The notes under the pieces: model-generated
Told to the model about the DNA's origin: nothing
Seen by the model: the letters and a program-made list of their open reading frames with translations, nothing else
Databases searched by the model: none
Translations under genes and position numbers: made by a program
Shown: piece after piece, positions 1-8,338 of the stretch
Numbering within the stretch: the first letter of the stretch is position 1
Layout of the letters: each line of letters begins with the position of its first letter
From: Euryarchaeota archaeon UBA58
Lineage (GTDB): Archaea; Thermoplasmatota; Poseidoniia; Poseidoniales; Thalassarchaeaceae
NCBI GenBank assembly: GCA_002498525.1
Contig: DAHR01000005.1
Span: 1-64,000 of the forward strand
DNA: 64,000 bases
Direction: 5' to 3'

Positions 1-11
1 TACCCTCTGAT

Positions 12-1154
12 TCAGGGATGAAAGAGGAAAGCCGCACCGAGAACCACGTAAGTGCCAAGCAGCATCGCACCCTCCAACCAATTCGACTTGCCATCCGCAG
101 CGATCAGATTGGCTATCATCACCGCCATGAATACAGCCACGGTCTCGAGCACCCCGAACTCGAACGTCAGAGGCACACCGAGCGCCCAAGCGATGACCAC
201 CATCAGCGGGGCGACGAACACCGCGATCTGCGTCGAGGAGCCCATCGAAATCGCGAAAGAGAGATCCATCTTGTCCTTGGCAGCGACTGAAACGGCGGTG
301 AAATGTTCAGCAGCATTACCGAAAAGCGGCAGCAGAATCACCCCGATGAAGATATGTGGCAGTCCGACTTCGGCTGCCGCAACCTCGACTGAACCGACGA
401 GAATCTCGGCCATCCAGGAGACGAAGATCGTCGCCAGAACCAGCAGAATCATCGCATCTTTCTTGCTCGTCGTCGACTCCTCATCATGCCCACCCTCAGT
501 CGCGAAAAGATGCGAATGAGTCTTGAATTGAAACAGCAGGAACAAAACGTACAGAACCAGTAGAACGAGAGCTGCGATATGGCTGAGATTCTCGACTCCA
601 GAAGCGCCTTCAGACCCTCCAACCGCAGAGTGGAACACCGTTGGAACGACCAGAACCATGACCGCGAGTAGGAGAAGCGAGCCGTTTGCGGAGACCTGGG
701 TTTGGGAGAATGACTGTTCTTCGTAGTGGATTCCGCCCCAGACGAAGGCGAGCCCCATCACCAACAGCAGATTTCCGAGGATACTGCCGATCAGACTGGC
801 CTGCACCAAGTGAACCATCGTCTTCGATGTCTCGAGTCCTACTTCGGTACCGGAAGTGATGCCTTCGTATGCTGCGATTATTGCGAATAAAGCGATGATA
901 AATTCGGCGGCGTTGCCGAAAGTGGCGTTGAGGAGGCCGCCGAGGGAGTCGGAGGTTTGCAAGGCGATTTCCTCGGTTGCGCGTCCCATCAGGAAAGCGA
1001 GCGGCATGATCGCCACCATCGAGGCGAAGAATGCGGCCGTGGAGTCGTTTGCGATGTAGGCGAAATACCAGGTCAATGGTACTGCGATGAGCAGCAGATT
1101 GAGTTTTGTCGTGCGCGGATTGATCGCTTTGAGGATGCTTGCACTCGTGCTCAT
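12..1154 (-). CDS. Ca2+/H+ antiporter (CaCA/Cax family)
   Basis: Integral membrane cation/proton exchanger of the Cax branch of the CaCA superfamily, expected to export Ca2+ in exchange for protons. About eleven hydrophobic segments are visible. The two inverted halves each carry the family's alpha-repeat, with GNAAEF in the first half and GNAAEH in the second; the acidic residue after the Asn-Ala-Ala is the known ion-binding glutamate. An acidic, His-containing loop (GGHDEEST) lies between the halves. I use the ATG at 1154 because the longer frame to 1184 needs a TTG and adds ten unconvincing residues. The stop lies 12 bases from the window edge and the gene is complete. It is divergent from the kinase gene that follows. 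Family assignment is firm; the ion specificity is inferred. Confidence 0.9.
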   Translation of the reverse strand: MSTSASILKAINPRTTKLNLLLIAVPLTWYFAYIANDSTAAFFASMVAIMPLAFLMGRATEEIALQTSDSLGGLLNATFGNAAEFIIALFAIIAAYEGITSGTEVGLETSKTMVHLVQASLIGSILGNLLLVMGLAFVWGGIHYEEQSFSQTQVSANGSLLLLAVMVLVVPTVFHSAVGGSEGASGVENLSHIAALVLLVLYVLFLLFQFKTHSHLFATEGGHDEESTTSKKDAMILLVLATIFVSWMAEILVGSVEVAAAEVGLPHIFIGVILLPLFGNAAEHFTAVSVAAKDKMDLSFAISMGSSTQIAVFVAPLMVVIAWALGVPLTFEFGVLETVAVFMAVMIANLIAADGKSNWLEGAMLLGTYVVLGAAFLFHP

Positions 1155-1210
1155 GAGTCTGTGCGAGTGCTGCGATGCGGTCAATGTTGCGCCTGCCTCT
1201 CGATGCGTTC

Positions 1211-1780
1211 ATGGCTTCCTCCACTCGCCCAAGACTCGTGGAGAACACCTTCCGACTGTCTTTGACCGGCACCCCCGGCACTGGCAAGACCACCGTTGCG
1301 GCACTGCTGGCGAAGGCTGGCTTCGGCATTATCAGCATCGAAGAATTGGCTGAATCAGCCGGCGCACTGGGCGAGGTCGACCCTGTCGACGATGCTCGTC
1401 CGGTCGATCTCGATGCACTTTTTGACTCACTAACTGAATCATGGAAGTCGGCTCCTGCCTCGCCGATGATAATCGATGGACACCTCTCGCACCACCTCCC
1501 CGCGGACGCTGTCGTGGTGCTCCGCTGCTCCCCAGAAATCCTCCGCGGACGCCTGAGCGAGCGTGGTTATTCATCATCAAAAATTGAAGGGAATGTCGAG
1601 TGGGAATTGCTTGGCGGTGCGTGGAACGAGCGTGAAGGTGAAGCGCCGTGGGCGGAGTTCGACACTACCGATGCGAGTGGGGAATCGGTAGTCGCAGCGA
1701 TTCAAGCGTGGGTTGCAGATGGCTTCAAACCGACCGACCCTGAGGCCGTGCTGGACTGGATTGCAAGGATGGATGAATGA
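1211..1780 (+). CDS. AK6/Fap7-like adenylate kinase (NTPase)
   Basis: P-loop kinase of the archaeal AK6/Fap7 group. In Archaea and eukaryotes this family acts in late 40S/30S assembly with uS11 and has adenylate kinase/ATPase activity. Walker A is GTPGTGKTT near the N-terminus. The family signature DGHLSHHLP is present, followed by VVVLRC and the RGYSSSKI lid-like motif, all in the expected order. Length (about 190 residues) fits the family. The ATG at 1211 places the P-loop about 20 residues from the start; an upstream ATG at 1175 is possible but adds a non-conserved stretch. The stop overlaps the start of the next gene (ATGA), suggesting co-transcription and translational coupling. Confidence 0.88.
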   Translation: MASSTRPRLVENTFRLSLTGTPGTGKTTVAALLAKAGFGIISIEELAESAGALGEVDPVDDARPVDLDALFDSLTESWKSAPASPMIIDGHLSHHLPADAVVVLRCSPEILRGRLSERGYSSSKIEGNVEWELLGGAWNEREGEAPWAEFDTTDASGESVVAAIQAWVADGFKPTDPEAVLDWIARMDE

Positions 1781-2460
1781 TGTTCGAGAAAATGCGCGAT
1801 ACCTGGACCAAGGCCGCTCAACCCATCGTCGTACGCCTAGGAGACCTCGATCCGAGTGTTCTGACCTGGGCTTCATTGGTGATTTCTCTCGCAGCGTTTT
1901 ACCTGCTTGCCATCGCCTCTTTGGACAGCACCGGCTCGATGATGATCATCGGTGCTGTCATCCTCGTTTTGCTGGCTGGCGTGTTCGATGCGCTCGACGG
2001 TGCTCTGGCTCGTCACCAAGGCACTGACGGACCGTATGGTGATTTCCTGGATCATACGATCGACCGCATCGTCGATGTCGGTCTGCTGATTGCCATCGGC
2101 TACAATGCTGCTTTCGTCATCGACCCGATGGCTGGTTGGGCTGCCGCTCTTCTGACCTTACTCGGCTCGTACATGGGGACTCAAGCTCAGTCGGTCGGCT
2201 TGGGTCGGCTGTATGGCGGATTCTCCCGCGCCGACCGTTTGGTCATCACCTTGGCAGGACTGCTCTGGGCTGCTTATCAGGCTGGCACTGGCGGGGCTGG
2301 AATCGATGTTTCTGGCATTCACCAATATGCAGAATGTGCGCTTCTTGGGAATACCGAACTCAACGGCATGACGCTGGCGTTGGCGGTCTCATTCTGGGGG
2401 GGAATCTACACTTTCTTGGTCAGATTTGCTGAGACCCGCAAGCGGCTTCTCGCCGATTGA
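1777..2460 (+). CDS. CDP-alcohol phosphatidyltransferase family protein
   Basis: Membrane enzyme that transfers a CDP-activated lipid (in Archaea CDP-archaeol) onto an alcohol, making polar lipid headgroups. The full active-site signature D-x2-DG-x2-AR-x8-G-x3-D-x3-D is present at about residues 69-91 (beginning DALDGALAR). Several hydrophobic helices follow. The exact alcohol (inositol phosphate, serine or glycerol phosphate) cannot be read from the sequence; archaetidylinositol-phosphate synthase is one candidate. It starts in an ATGA overlap with the kinase gene; a second ATG lies one codon in. A 236-base gap to ftsZ follows, with hairpin 2618-2634. Confidence 0.88.
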   Translation: MMFEKMRDTWTKAAQPIVVRLGDLDPSVLTWASLVISLAAFYLLAIASLDSTGSMMIIGAVILVLLAGVFDALDGALARHQGTDGPYGDFLDHTIDRIVDVGLLIAIGYNAAFVIDPMAGWAAALLTLLGSYMGTQAQSVGLGRLYGGFSRADRLVITLAGLLWAAYQAGTGGAGIDVSGIHQYAECALLGNTELNGMTLALAVSFWGGIYTFLVRFAETRKRLLAD

Positions 2461-2617
2461 AACAAACTCGCTGAAAATGGGCGACAAAACTCACCCCCTC
2501 AGCTGACCAAGTTCCTCCCAAACAAACCGTGGAAACTGCCGTAACCAGCAGCAGTGCTGGGGCATCCCACATTATCACTCAGTCCATGAATCGAACTCAT
2601 CGACCCAGCGGCAGGCC

Positions 2618-2634
2618 GTTTTCCTTTGGAAAAC
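2618..2634. terminator. Perfect hairpin between lipid synthase gene and ftsZ
   Basis: GTTTTCC-TTT-GGAAAAC forms a perfect 7-bp stem with a 3-base loop inside the 236-base gap 2461-2696. It lies downstream of the phosphatidyltransferase stop and about 60 bases upstream of ftsZ, so it could be a 3'-end structure of the first transcript. No long T run follows. The rest of the gap holds no convincing open reading frame or RNA gene. Confidence 0.4.
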
Positions 2635-2660
2635 CTGTATGTCGTGGTCGAAGAGGAGGG

Positions 2661-2672
2661 GAATGATTATCC
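2661..2672 (+). promoter_or_regulatory. Putative ftsZ TATA region
   Basis: The AT-rich stretch AATGATTATCC sits about 25-30 bases before the ftsZ ATG at 2697. That is the usual archaeal TATA-to-start distance, so the mRNA would be leaderless or nearly so. Only position and composition support this. Confidence 0.35.
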
Positions 2673-2696
2673 TTAGCCCGAGCCGCAGCGAGAGTA

Positions 2697-3815
2697 ATGA
2701 AGCATCTTATCAATCGAGTTCTGGAACTACGGGAGGGGGAAGAATCGCCGGCTGCGCCAATCGTGACTGAGACTGATCCTGAACTCAAAACGCTGCTGAA
2801 ATCCCTGCAACCCCGCATCCGTGTCTTCGGTTGTGGTGGCTGCGGCTCGAACACCGTGGCCCGTCTGGAATTGGAGGGGCTGTTCGATGGCGAGTACGTC
2901 AAGGGCATCGCCATCAATACCGACGCTCAGCATCTTCTGAGGGTGAGTGTCGACAGCAAGATGTTGATCGGTCGAAGCGCTCGGGGAATGGGCGCTGGTG
3001 GAGACCCCGAGAAGGGAGAGCAGGCTGCATTTGAATCCGAGAAAGCTCTCAAGAAAGAGGCTGAAGAATGCGACTTGGCCTTCATCACCGCTGGACTCGG
3101 CGGCGGCACAGGCACCGGTTCTGCTCACGTCATTGCGCGATTGGCTCGGGCTGCGAATGCTCTGACCATCGCTGTCGTGACCTATCCCTTCCTTTCTGAG
3201 GGCGCTCTTCGTCGACAGAATGCGGAGTGGGGTCTGGAGCGGCTGCGCGAGGTCTGTGATACTGTCATCGTGCTGCCGAACGAGCGGCTTCTCGAGATCG
3301 AGGGTGTTCGTGATCTGCCACTCGATGCAGCCTTCCGCGTGGCTGACGAATTGCTCCTACGCTCGATCTCAGGCGTCTCTGAGATGATCGCCAAGGAAGG
3401 CGTCGTCAATCTCGACTTCCAGGACCTGCGCTCGGTCATGGAGAATGGTGGTGGCGTGGCGATGATCGGGCTTGGCGAGTCTCGTGGTGAGAATTGTGCT
3501 GAGGCCGCGACCAATGAGGCTCTCGACTCACCTCTTCTGGACATCGACATCACCGATGCTCGCGGCGCTCTCATCAATGTCGTCGGCGGACCTACAATGA
3601 CTCTGGGCGATGCCGAGCATTGTGCCCAACTCATCCGCGACAGAATCAACCCCTACGCTCGCATCATCTGGGGCGCTACCACCGACCCATCGATGGGCGA
3701 TGAAATCCGCGTGCTGCTCGTCTTAACAGGCGTCAAGTCCGACCAGATTCACGGTGCTAAGCTGCACACACAGATGCGCAACCTGCGCAGCCGCACCGTC
3801 GAATTCGTCAATTGA
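2697..3815 (+). CDS. ftsZ: Cell division GTPase FtsZ
   Basis: Tubulin-like GTPase that polymerises into the division ring. The protein has a roughly 38-residue N-terminal extension, then the nucleotide-binding strand with [10 protein letters not shown] (about 45-54), AINTDAQ, and the tubulin signature GGGTGTG at 135-141. The T7/NxxD region and the C-terminal activation domain complete it. Length (372) is normal for archaeal FtsZ. The tubulin signature is followed by SAHV rather than the more common SAPV. It lies just upstream of the secE-spt5-ribosomal protein cluster, an order shared by many Euryarchaeota. Confidence 0.95.
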   Translation: MKHLINRVLELREGEESPAAPIVTETDPELKTLLKSLQPRIRVFGCGGCGSNTVARLELEGLFDGEYVKGIAINTDAQHLLRVSVDSKMLIGRSARGMGAGGDPEKGEQAAFESEKALKKEAEECDLAFITAGLGGGTGTGSAHVIARLARAANALTIAVVTYPFLSEGALRRQNAEWGLERLREVCDTVIVLPNERLLEIEGVRDLPLDAAFRVADELLLRSISGVSEMIAKEGVVNLDFQDLRSVMENGGGVAMIGLGESRGENCAEAATNEALDSPLLDIDITDARGALINVVGGPTMTLGDAEHCAQLIRDRINPYARIIWGATTDPSMGDEIRVLLVLTGVKSDQIHGAKLHTQMRNLRSRTVEFVN

Positions 3816-3896
3816 TTTCTCGATGAACGGCAATTAACCGATTCGATTCAAGCTCAGAACATCCACGGAGACGAACCCCTAGGGTTCGGTCGGCGT

Positions 3897-3930
3897 GCTT
3901 AAATGGAGTCCGCCGGTCGCCGAGTCGCTT
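3897..3930 (+). promoter_or_regulatory. secE promoter with 16-base shared element
   Basis: A TATA-like GCTTAAAT (3897-3904), a 10-base spacer, and the 16-mer GGTCGCCGAGTCGCTT (3915-3930) lie 12 bases before the secE ATG. The same arrangement with the identical 16-mer and identical spacing occurs before the uL11 gene (5153-5186). The expected transcription start, about 25 bases after the TATA centre, falls in the second half of the 16-mer, so the element may be an initiator or a shared 5'-leader signal. The match is seen directly; its function is inferred. Confidence 0.6.
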
Positions 3931-3942
3931 TGAGGGAGAGTC

Positions 3943-4209
3943 ATGGCTATCGAGAACTCTGATGTCGGCCCGGTCGAGCAGACCGTGCAAGGTTGGCAGG
4001 ACGAGATCGAAGAGCGCGTTCGACGCGTTCGCACCGGTTCCATGGCACGTATCCTCAAGATGGCTCGCAAGCCGTCCAAGCAGGAATTCCGCCAGACCAT
4101 AATCGTCTGCGGCATCGGGATGTTCATCCTCGGTCTGATCGGCTTCGCAATGCTGGTTCTGATGGATAACATACTGCCCTCCTTCTTCGACTGGCTGACC
4201 AAGACCTGA
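3943..4209 (+). CDS. secE: Preprotein translocase subunit SecE/Sec61 gamma
   Basis: Small single-span subunit that clamps SecY in the Sec translocon. The 88-residue protein has an amphipathic cytosolic N-terminal helix (about 10-45, rich in Arg/Glu), the conserved KPSKQEF region just before the membrane helix, and one C-terminal transmembrane segment (about 55-78). The start is the ATG preceded by GAGGGAGAG. Its place directly upstream of spt5 is the standard archaeal order. Confidence 0.92.
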   Translation: MAIENSDVGPVEQTVQGWQDEIEERVRRVRTGSMARILKMARKPSKQEFRQTIIVCGIGMFILGLIGFAMLVLMDNILPSFFDWLTKT

Positions 4210-4218
4210 GGTGAAATG

Positions 4219-5118
4219 ATGTCTGACGCATACGTCGCTTACGTTCGCTGTGGCGAGCGAGTCCTGATCATGCAGAGAGCCGACGAGGTCGCTGATTTCC
4301 CGGGCTCCTGGGATGGCGTCTACGGCATCGGCGACCCTGATGATGTCGACGCGGTCGCCGTTCGCATCACCGAGTGCACCGGCATTCCAACTGAGGATCT
4401 TCAGCACGTCCGTTCAGGCGCTGCTCGTGGACTCGCTTTCGGCAACCGCCTGAACGATGTCACTCCGATTCTATTCATTTCCGAATCGAGTGAAGTCAGT
4501 CCCCGAACCATCTACAAGGCTCACGAGTGGGTCGACCCCGCCTACATCGAGACGGTGAAGTCGGACCACTCGGAAGGCACTGGCGCATCTCGCTATTCAA
4601 TTCCGAAACTCGGTGACATGTACGGCGACGTGGCTTCCTACCTCTACATCCTCAAGACCAGCATCGGCCAAGAGCAGAATGTCTCGAAGGAGATTCGCGC
4701 GCGGCTTTCAGGGACCGGCTCGCTGAAGGACATCCAAGACGAGGTCTTCGGAGTTCTGCATCCGGCTCACGTGCGCGGTTACATCTTCGTCGAAGCCTCG
4801 GCTCAGCACCACGTCGAGAAACTCATCGGAATGGTCGGAATGACCACCACCCGCCTGAAGAATTGTCGAAAGGTCCTCCCCGGAGTATCACCTCTCGAAA
4901 ACACACTCGCTTATCTCGAGCCGAAGGCTGCGACCGCAGGCATCGAGGAGGGCTGCATCATCGAGATCAGCGGTGGCGCGTTCAAGGGCCAGTCGGCTCG
5001 CGTCATCCGCGTAACAGAATCAAAGGAAGAGGTCACGGTCGAACTCTTCGAGGCAGCAGTACCTGTCGCGCTCACTGTAAGGGCAGACCAAGTCCGTGTC
5101 ACACAGCGCGTCGAGTGA
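4219..5118 (+). CDS. spt5: Transcription elongation factor Spt5/NusG with N-terminal Nudix-like domain
   Basis: RNA polymerase clamp-binding elongation factor. The C-terminal half (about 139-299) is a normal archaeal Spt5: an NGN domain beginning YLYILKTSIGQEQNV and containing RGYIFVEA, then a KOW domain (IIEISGGAFKGQSARVIRV, EEVTVELFEAAVPV). The N-terminal 130 residues are extra. They begin YVAYVRCGERVLIMQRA, have FPGSWDGVYGIG and then AVRITECTGI (47-56), which lines up with a Nudix fold but has lost most catalytic acids of the REUxEE box. Archaeal Spt5 is normally about 150 residues; this is 299. ATG 4219 is chosen over 4216 for its spacing to the GAGGTGA motif. The gene follows secE by 9 bases. 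Confidence 0.9.
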   Translation: MSDAYVAYVRCGERVLIMQRADEVADFPGSWDGVYGIGDPDDVDAVAVRITECTGIPTEDLQHVRSGAARGLAFGNRLNDVTPILFISESSEVSPRTIYKAHEWVDPAYIETVKSDHSEGTGASRYSIPKLGDMYGDVASYLYILKTSIGQEQNVSKEIRARLSGTGSLKDIQDEVFGVLHPAHVRGYIFVEASAQHHVEKLIGMVGMTTTRLKNCRKVLPGVSPLENTLAYLEPKAATAGIEEGCIIEISGGAFKGQSARVIRVTESKEEVTVELFEAAVPVALTVRADQVRVTQRVE

Positions 5119-5152
5119 GCGCGAAAATAGCAATCGGAGGGACTGTCAGCAC

Positions 5153-5186
5153 GCTCAAATAGGGAGAGCAGGTCGCCGAGTCGCTT
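5153..5186 (+). promoter_or_regulatory. uL11 promoter with same 16-base element
   Basis: GCTCAAAT (5153-5160), a 10-base spacer, then GGTCGCCGAGTCGCTT (5171-5186), identical in sequence and spacing to the element before secE. An SD-like GGGGAGGT (5191-5198) and the uL11 ATG at 5206 follow. This suggests the ribosomal protein genes can be transcribed independently of secE-spt5 under the same control. Confidence 0.6.
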
Positions 5187-5205
5187 CATAGGGGAGGTAT
5201 TGAGA

Positions 5206-5484
5206 ATGTCAGCGAGAAACGAGACACCTCACATCATCATCCAGACCCTTGGAGCGAAGAAGTGCAACGGCGACTGGGAGAGTGCTTCCGAGAACCTCAG
5301 CATGGATCAGGTCAAGCAGATTGCTGACAAGCAGAAGGACCGCTTGACCGGTGCAACACTCTACGCGCGCAGCCGCGAGATCATGGGAACATGTGTCTCG
5401 ATGCGCGTGAATGTCGAGGGCCTGTCCCCGAAGGACGCCCTCGCGGCGATGGCAGAAGGGAGATTCGACGAGCATTTCGAATGA
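5206..5484 (+). CDS. rpl11: Ribosomal protein uL11, C-terminal domain only
   Basis: Its position between spt5 and uL1 and its sequence identify it as uL11, which binds the GTPase-associated 23S rRNA hairpin. The 92 residues match only the linker and the rRNA-binding C-terminal domain: LSMDQVKQIADKQ and the typical REIMGTCVSMRVNVEG helix/strand, ending GRFDEHFE. The usual N-terminal domain of about 70 residues, with its Pro/Gly-rich PGPPLGP motif, is absent. Only 87 bases separate the spt5 stop from this ATG, so it cannot be encoded just upstream. The ATG at 5206 has an SD-like GGGGAGGT seven bases upstream; a TTG two codons earlier is less likely. No frameshift explains the loss. Confidence 0.85.
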   Translation: MSARNETPHIIIQTLGAKKCNGDWESASENLSMDQVKQIADKQKDRLTGATLYARSREIMGTCVSMRVNVEGLSPKDALAAMAEGRFDEHFE

Positions 5485-5537
5485 TCATCACGAACCGCGG
5501 GAGAGGGGAACCTCGTTGACCGCAGAGGTGAGGGAAA

Positions 5538-6182
5538 ATGAAGAACAACTTCCAAACAGCGATTGAAGAAGCCTTGAACAGCGCTCCTGAGCGCAAGTTC
5601 ACTGAGTCCGTTGAGATTTCATTCAATCTCAAGGACATCGACCTGAAGAATCCGGCAAACCGCATCCAGGAGGAGATTCGTCTCCCCAATGGCCGTGGCA
5701 AGCCGGTGAAGATCGCCATGTTCGCCTCCGGCGAGATGGCTACCAAGGCTCGTGCTGCTGGAATCGACATCATCGACCCGAGCACCATCGAGGACCTCGG
5801 TGGCAACCGTCAACAGGCTCGTAAACTCGCAAACAGCATCGATTTCTTCCTCGCAGAGATCCCTCACATGGGAACCGTCGGGCGCTTCCTCGGAGTCGTC
5901 CTCGGTCCGCGCGGCAAGATGCCACGCCCGGTCCCACCTGCTCTCGACCCAGCAATGATTGCTGCCACACTCAAAGACACGGCTGTGGTTCGCAGCCGCG
6001 ACCGCATGACCTTCCACTCCCCTGTTGGCTCGCGCGAGCAGAGTCTCGACGAGTTGACCGACAACGCCTTCGCCATCTGGAGGCGCGTCACTGGAAAACT
6101 CGAGCGTGGCGCGGGCAACATTCGTTCCTGCTACGTCAAGACCTCGATGGGTCCTGCAATCAAGGTCGTGGTGATTGAGTGA
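5538..6182 (+). CDS. rpl1: 50S ribosomal protein uL1
   Basis: L1-stalk protein that binds 23S rRNA and, in many Archaea, its own mRNA to autoregulate this operon. The 214-residue length and motifs (AMFASGEMATKA, the conserved LGPRGKMPRPVP loop, and C-terminal VKTSMGPAIKVV) are those of archaeal L1. An SD-like GGTGAGGG precedes the ATG. Its stop overlaps the GTG start of uL10, indicating translational coupling. The short 5485-5537 leader is where an L1 autoregulatory site would be expected, but I did not verify one. Confidence 0.95.
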   Translation: MKNNFQTAIEEALNSAPERKFTESVEISFNLKDIDLKNPANRIQEEIRLPNGRGKPVKIAMFASGEMATKARAAGIDIIDPSTIEDLGGNRQQARKLANSIDFFLAEIPHMGTVGRFLGVVLGPRGKMPRPVPPALDPAMIAATLKDTAVVRSRDRMTFHSPVGSREQSLDELTDNAFAIWRRVTGKLERGAGNIRSCYVKTSMGPAIKVVVIE

Positions 6183-7201
6183 CCGGAGCGAAGATCGCAC
6201 CCTGGAAGAAGGATCGCGTCGGCGAGTTGGCTGCAGTCATCACCGCCGACGGTGTCCTCGGAATCGTCGACGTCGGCGGAGTTCCAGCCAAGAACATGCT
6301 CGCGATGCGCAATTCGCTGCGCAGCAAGATGAGCATCACGATGGCCAAGAAGACCCTGATGCGGCTCGCTTGGGAACAAGCCGGCCGCCCCTCGCAGGAA
6401 TTGGACACGCTCTTCGAGGGCGCTTCCCAACCCGCTTTCGTCCACAGCGAGACGATGAACGCCTTCCAACTCTTCAACGAATTAGAGAAGACTCGCCAAG
6501 GCCGAGCCGCCAAAGAAGGCGAGATATCACCAATCGACATCGTCATCGAGAAGGGCCCGACCGAGTTCGGACCGGGCCCGATCGTCGGTGAATTCAACGC
6601 TGTCGGAATCCCCGCCAAGATCGACAAGGGCAAGGTCGCCATTCAGAGGACCTCGACCGTCGTTGAGAAGGGCGAGGCGATTTCAGGCGACATGGGCATC
6701 ATGCTCGCCAAGCTCGGAATCCACCCGATTGAGATCGGTATCATTCTGACCGGCGCCATCGATGACGGCTACCTCTTCGAGGCTGACTCACTCAACCTCG
6801 ATGTCGATGGCTTCCGCAGGGACGTCATCACCGCGACTTCAACCGCCTTCAACCTCGCCTGCAACGTTCGCTGGTTCTCCGCCCAGACCATGCCGACCCT
6901 GCTTGGCAAGGCGAGCGGCGAGGCTCTTTCCGTCGCCATGGAAGCTGGCATCAGCAACGATGTCACGATTCCACTGTTCATCTCGCGCGCCAACGCGCGC
7001 GCCTTGGCCCTAGCGGGCCAACTAGATTCCTCAGCTCTGGATGATGGGTTGTCAGCAGCACTCGGTGCTGCTGCCGCCACATCCAGCGTTCCTGCCGCAA
7101 CCTCCGATGCGGCGGATTCGGCGGACGAAAAAACCGTGGAAGAGGAAGAGGAGGAAGAAGAGGAACCTGAGTTCGATGGACTCGGTGACCTTTTCGGCTG
7201 A
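6179..7201 (+). CDS. rplP0: 50S ribosomal stalk protein uL10 (P0)
   Basis: Base of the ribosomal stalk; binds rRNA near uL11 and carries several P1 dimers through C-terminal helices. The 340-residue archaeal/eukaryotic P0 form is clear: an N-terminal rRNA-binding domain (MSITMAKKTLMRLAW), an inserted domain with GPTEFGPGP, C-terminal P1-binding helices, and an acidic tail ending EFDGLGDLFG, the translation-factor-binding peptide shared with P1. The start is GTG overlapping the uL1 stop (GTGA). It is of interest because uL11 here lacks the domain that normally works beside it. Confidence 0.95.
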   Translation: MTGAKIAPWKKDRVGELAAVITADGVLGIVDVGGVPAKNMLAMRNSLRSKMSITMAKKTLMRLAWEQAGRPSQELDTLFEGASQPAFVHSETMNAFQLFNELEKTRQGRAAKEGEISPIDIVIEKGPTEFGPGPIVGEFNAVGIPAKIDKGKVAIQRTSTVVEKGEAISGDMGIMLAKLGIHPIEIGIILTGAIDDGYLFEADSLNLDVDGFRRDVITATSTAFNLACNVRWFSAQTMPTLLGKASGEALSVAMEAGISNDVTIPLFISRANARALALAGQLDSSALDDGLSAALGAAAATSSVPAATSDAADSADEKTVEEEEEEEEEPEFDGLGDLFG

Positions 7202-7219
7202 AAAAAATAGGTGAGAAAA

Positions 7220-7534
7220 ATGGAATATGTATATGCTGCAATGTTACTGCATTCTGCACAGAAGAATATTGATGAAGACGGCGTGAGCTCAGTTTTGGGC
7301 GCTGCTGGTGTAGATGTTGACGGAGCCCGAGTCAAGGCTCTCGTCACGTCTCTAGGTGATGTCAACATCGATGAAGCGATGGCTACTGCCGTCGCAGCGC
7401 CCGTCGCTGCTGCCCCGGCTGCTGCCGGTGGCTCGGCTGACGCTGCGCCTGCTGCAGAAGAAGCAGAGGCTGAAGAAGAAGAAGAGGAAGACGACGCCGC
7501 TGGCTTCGAAGGCCTCGGATCCCTCTTCGGTTGA
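7220..7534 (+). CDS. rpl12: 50S ribosomal stalk protein P1 (L12)
   Basis: Acidic stalk protein that recruits translation factors. It begins [14 protein letters not shown], the classic archaeal P1 start, which fixes the ATG at 7220 rather than the upstream in-frame GTG at 7211. The dimerisation domain is followed by an Ala-rich hinge (about 60-80), a Glu-rich run and the conserved [10 protein letters not shown] tail. Last gene of the ribosomal protein operon; a hairpin lies 30 bases downstream. Confidence 0.95.
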   Translation: MEYVYAAMLLHSAQKNIDEDGVSSVLGAAGVDVDGARVKALVTSLGDVNIDEAMATAVAAPVAAAPAAAGGSADAAPAAEEAEAEEEEEEDDAAGFEGLGSLFG

Positions 7535-7565
7535 AGCTGCAAGGCAAACACGAACGAAATTGCAC

Positions 7566-7582
7566 CCACCGCTGAGCGGTGG
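7566..7582 (+). terminator. Hairpin downstream of the stalk operon
   Basis: CCACCGC-TGA-GCGGTGG makes a perfect 7-bp GC-rich stem with a 3-base loop, 31 bases after the P1 stop. It has no T tract, so a role as a 3'-end stabiliser or terminator is a guess. The 202-base gap 7535-7736 shows no other feature. Confidence 0.45.
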
Positions 7583-7736
7583 CTATCAGGTTGTGCTGAC
7601 GCTGGCCGCTCTTATTGGGCGGATGCCGCGGAATCGGCTCAGCCCTTCTGCGTCCGGGCTGCATGATATCAATGCGAAATCGATGGGCGAAGCCGATGCG
7701 CGAAGCCTCAAATGACGGCTTCGACTGAGCATATCG

Positions 7737-8231
7737 ATGGTCGGTCGGCTGCTCGAGATTCCAACTTCGGTCTCACCCACCGATGCGGTTCGCGCGCTGC
7801 GCCTGCTCGGCGAGGCGCGCGGCTGGTCGATGAAGCGCCTCGAAGAGAGTAGAATGGTTCATCGCTGGGCCATCATCATGCCTCTGACCCGCCAAGCGCA
7901 AGTCCTTGGCCTTGAATTCGAGGATGGGCTTGTGCTTGGCCTCAGTCTACGCACATGGTCTCACACACCAGGCTCAGCTGGACGATTGACTCACGTCTCC
8001 TTTGAGATTCCTGCCGCCATCGAGGGTGAGTTCTGGACCGAGATTCTCGATGAATGGTCTAGCCGACTGCCCCGCTGCCCGTGGCGGTGGACATTCGGCG
8101 AGCGCTCGATGATCGGCTACCTCTTGCCTGAATACAGGCGCAGTCGCGTCCTCTTCGGACGCGAAGGAATCGATCTCAAGAATTGGGCTTCCCGAGAGGA
8201 ATCCAGCACACCGTCTGGTACGGACGATTAG
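7737..8231 (+). CDS. Hypothetical protein
   Basis: A 164-residue soluble protein that I do not recognise. Codon use matches its neighbours and it is well spaced between other genes, so it is probably real. It has an N-terminal helix (SPTDAVRALRLLGEARGW), a mixed central part with aromatic residues, and a Trp/Arg-rich segment (RCPWRWTFGERS). No signal peptide, membrane segment or metal motif is seen. The ATG at 7737 has no strong Shine-Dalgarno sequence. Confidence 0.6.
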   Translation: MVGRLLEIPTSVSPTDAVRALRLLGEARGWSMKRLEESRMVHRWAIIMPLTRQAQVLGLEFEDGLVLGLSLRTWSHTPGSAGRLTHVSFEIPAAIEGEFWTEILDEWSSRLPRCPWRWTFGERSMIGYLLPEYRRSRVLFGREGIDLKNWASREESSTPSGTDD

Positions 8232-8338
8232 TAACAAACCAGCACATACGCTACCGTACGGGGTTGGAATCGAATTGCTCGAACTTGGAGTCGCAGACTT
8301 CTTGATAGGCTGATGCGCGAGGGCAGAGCGGAGAGCGT

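Noticed and set aside
5118..5206. Missing uL11 N-terminal domain hidden by a frameshift upstream
   Set aside because: The gap after spt5 is only 87 bases, too short for about 70 residues, and none of its frames shows the Pro/Gly-rich motif.
7120..7530. Glu-rich repeats in the stalk protein genes
   Set aside because: These are the normal acidic tails of P0 and P1 and not a separate repeat element.
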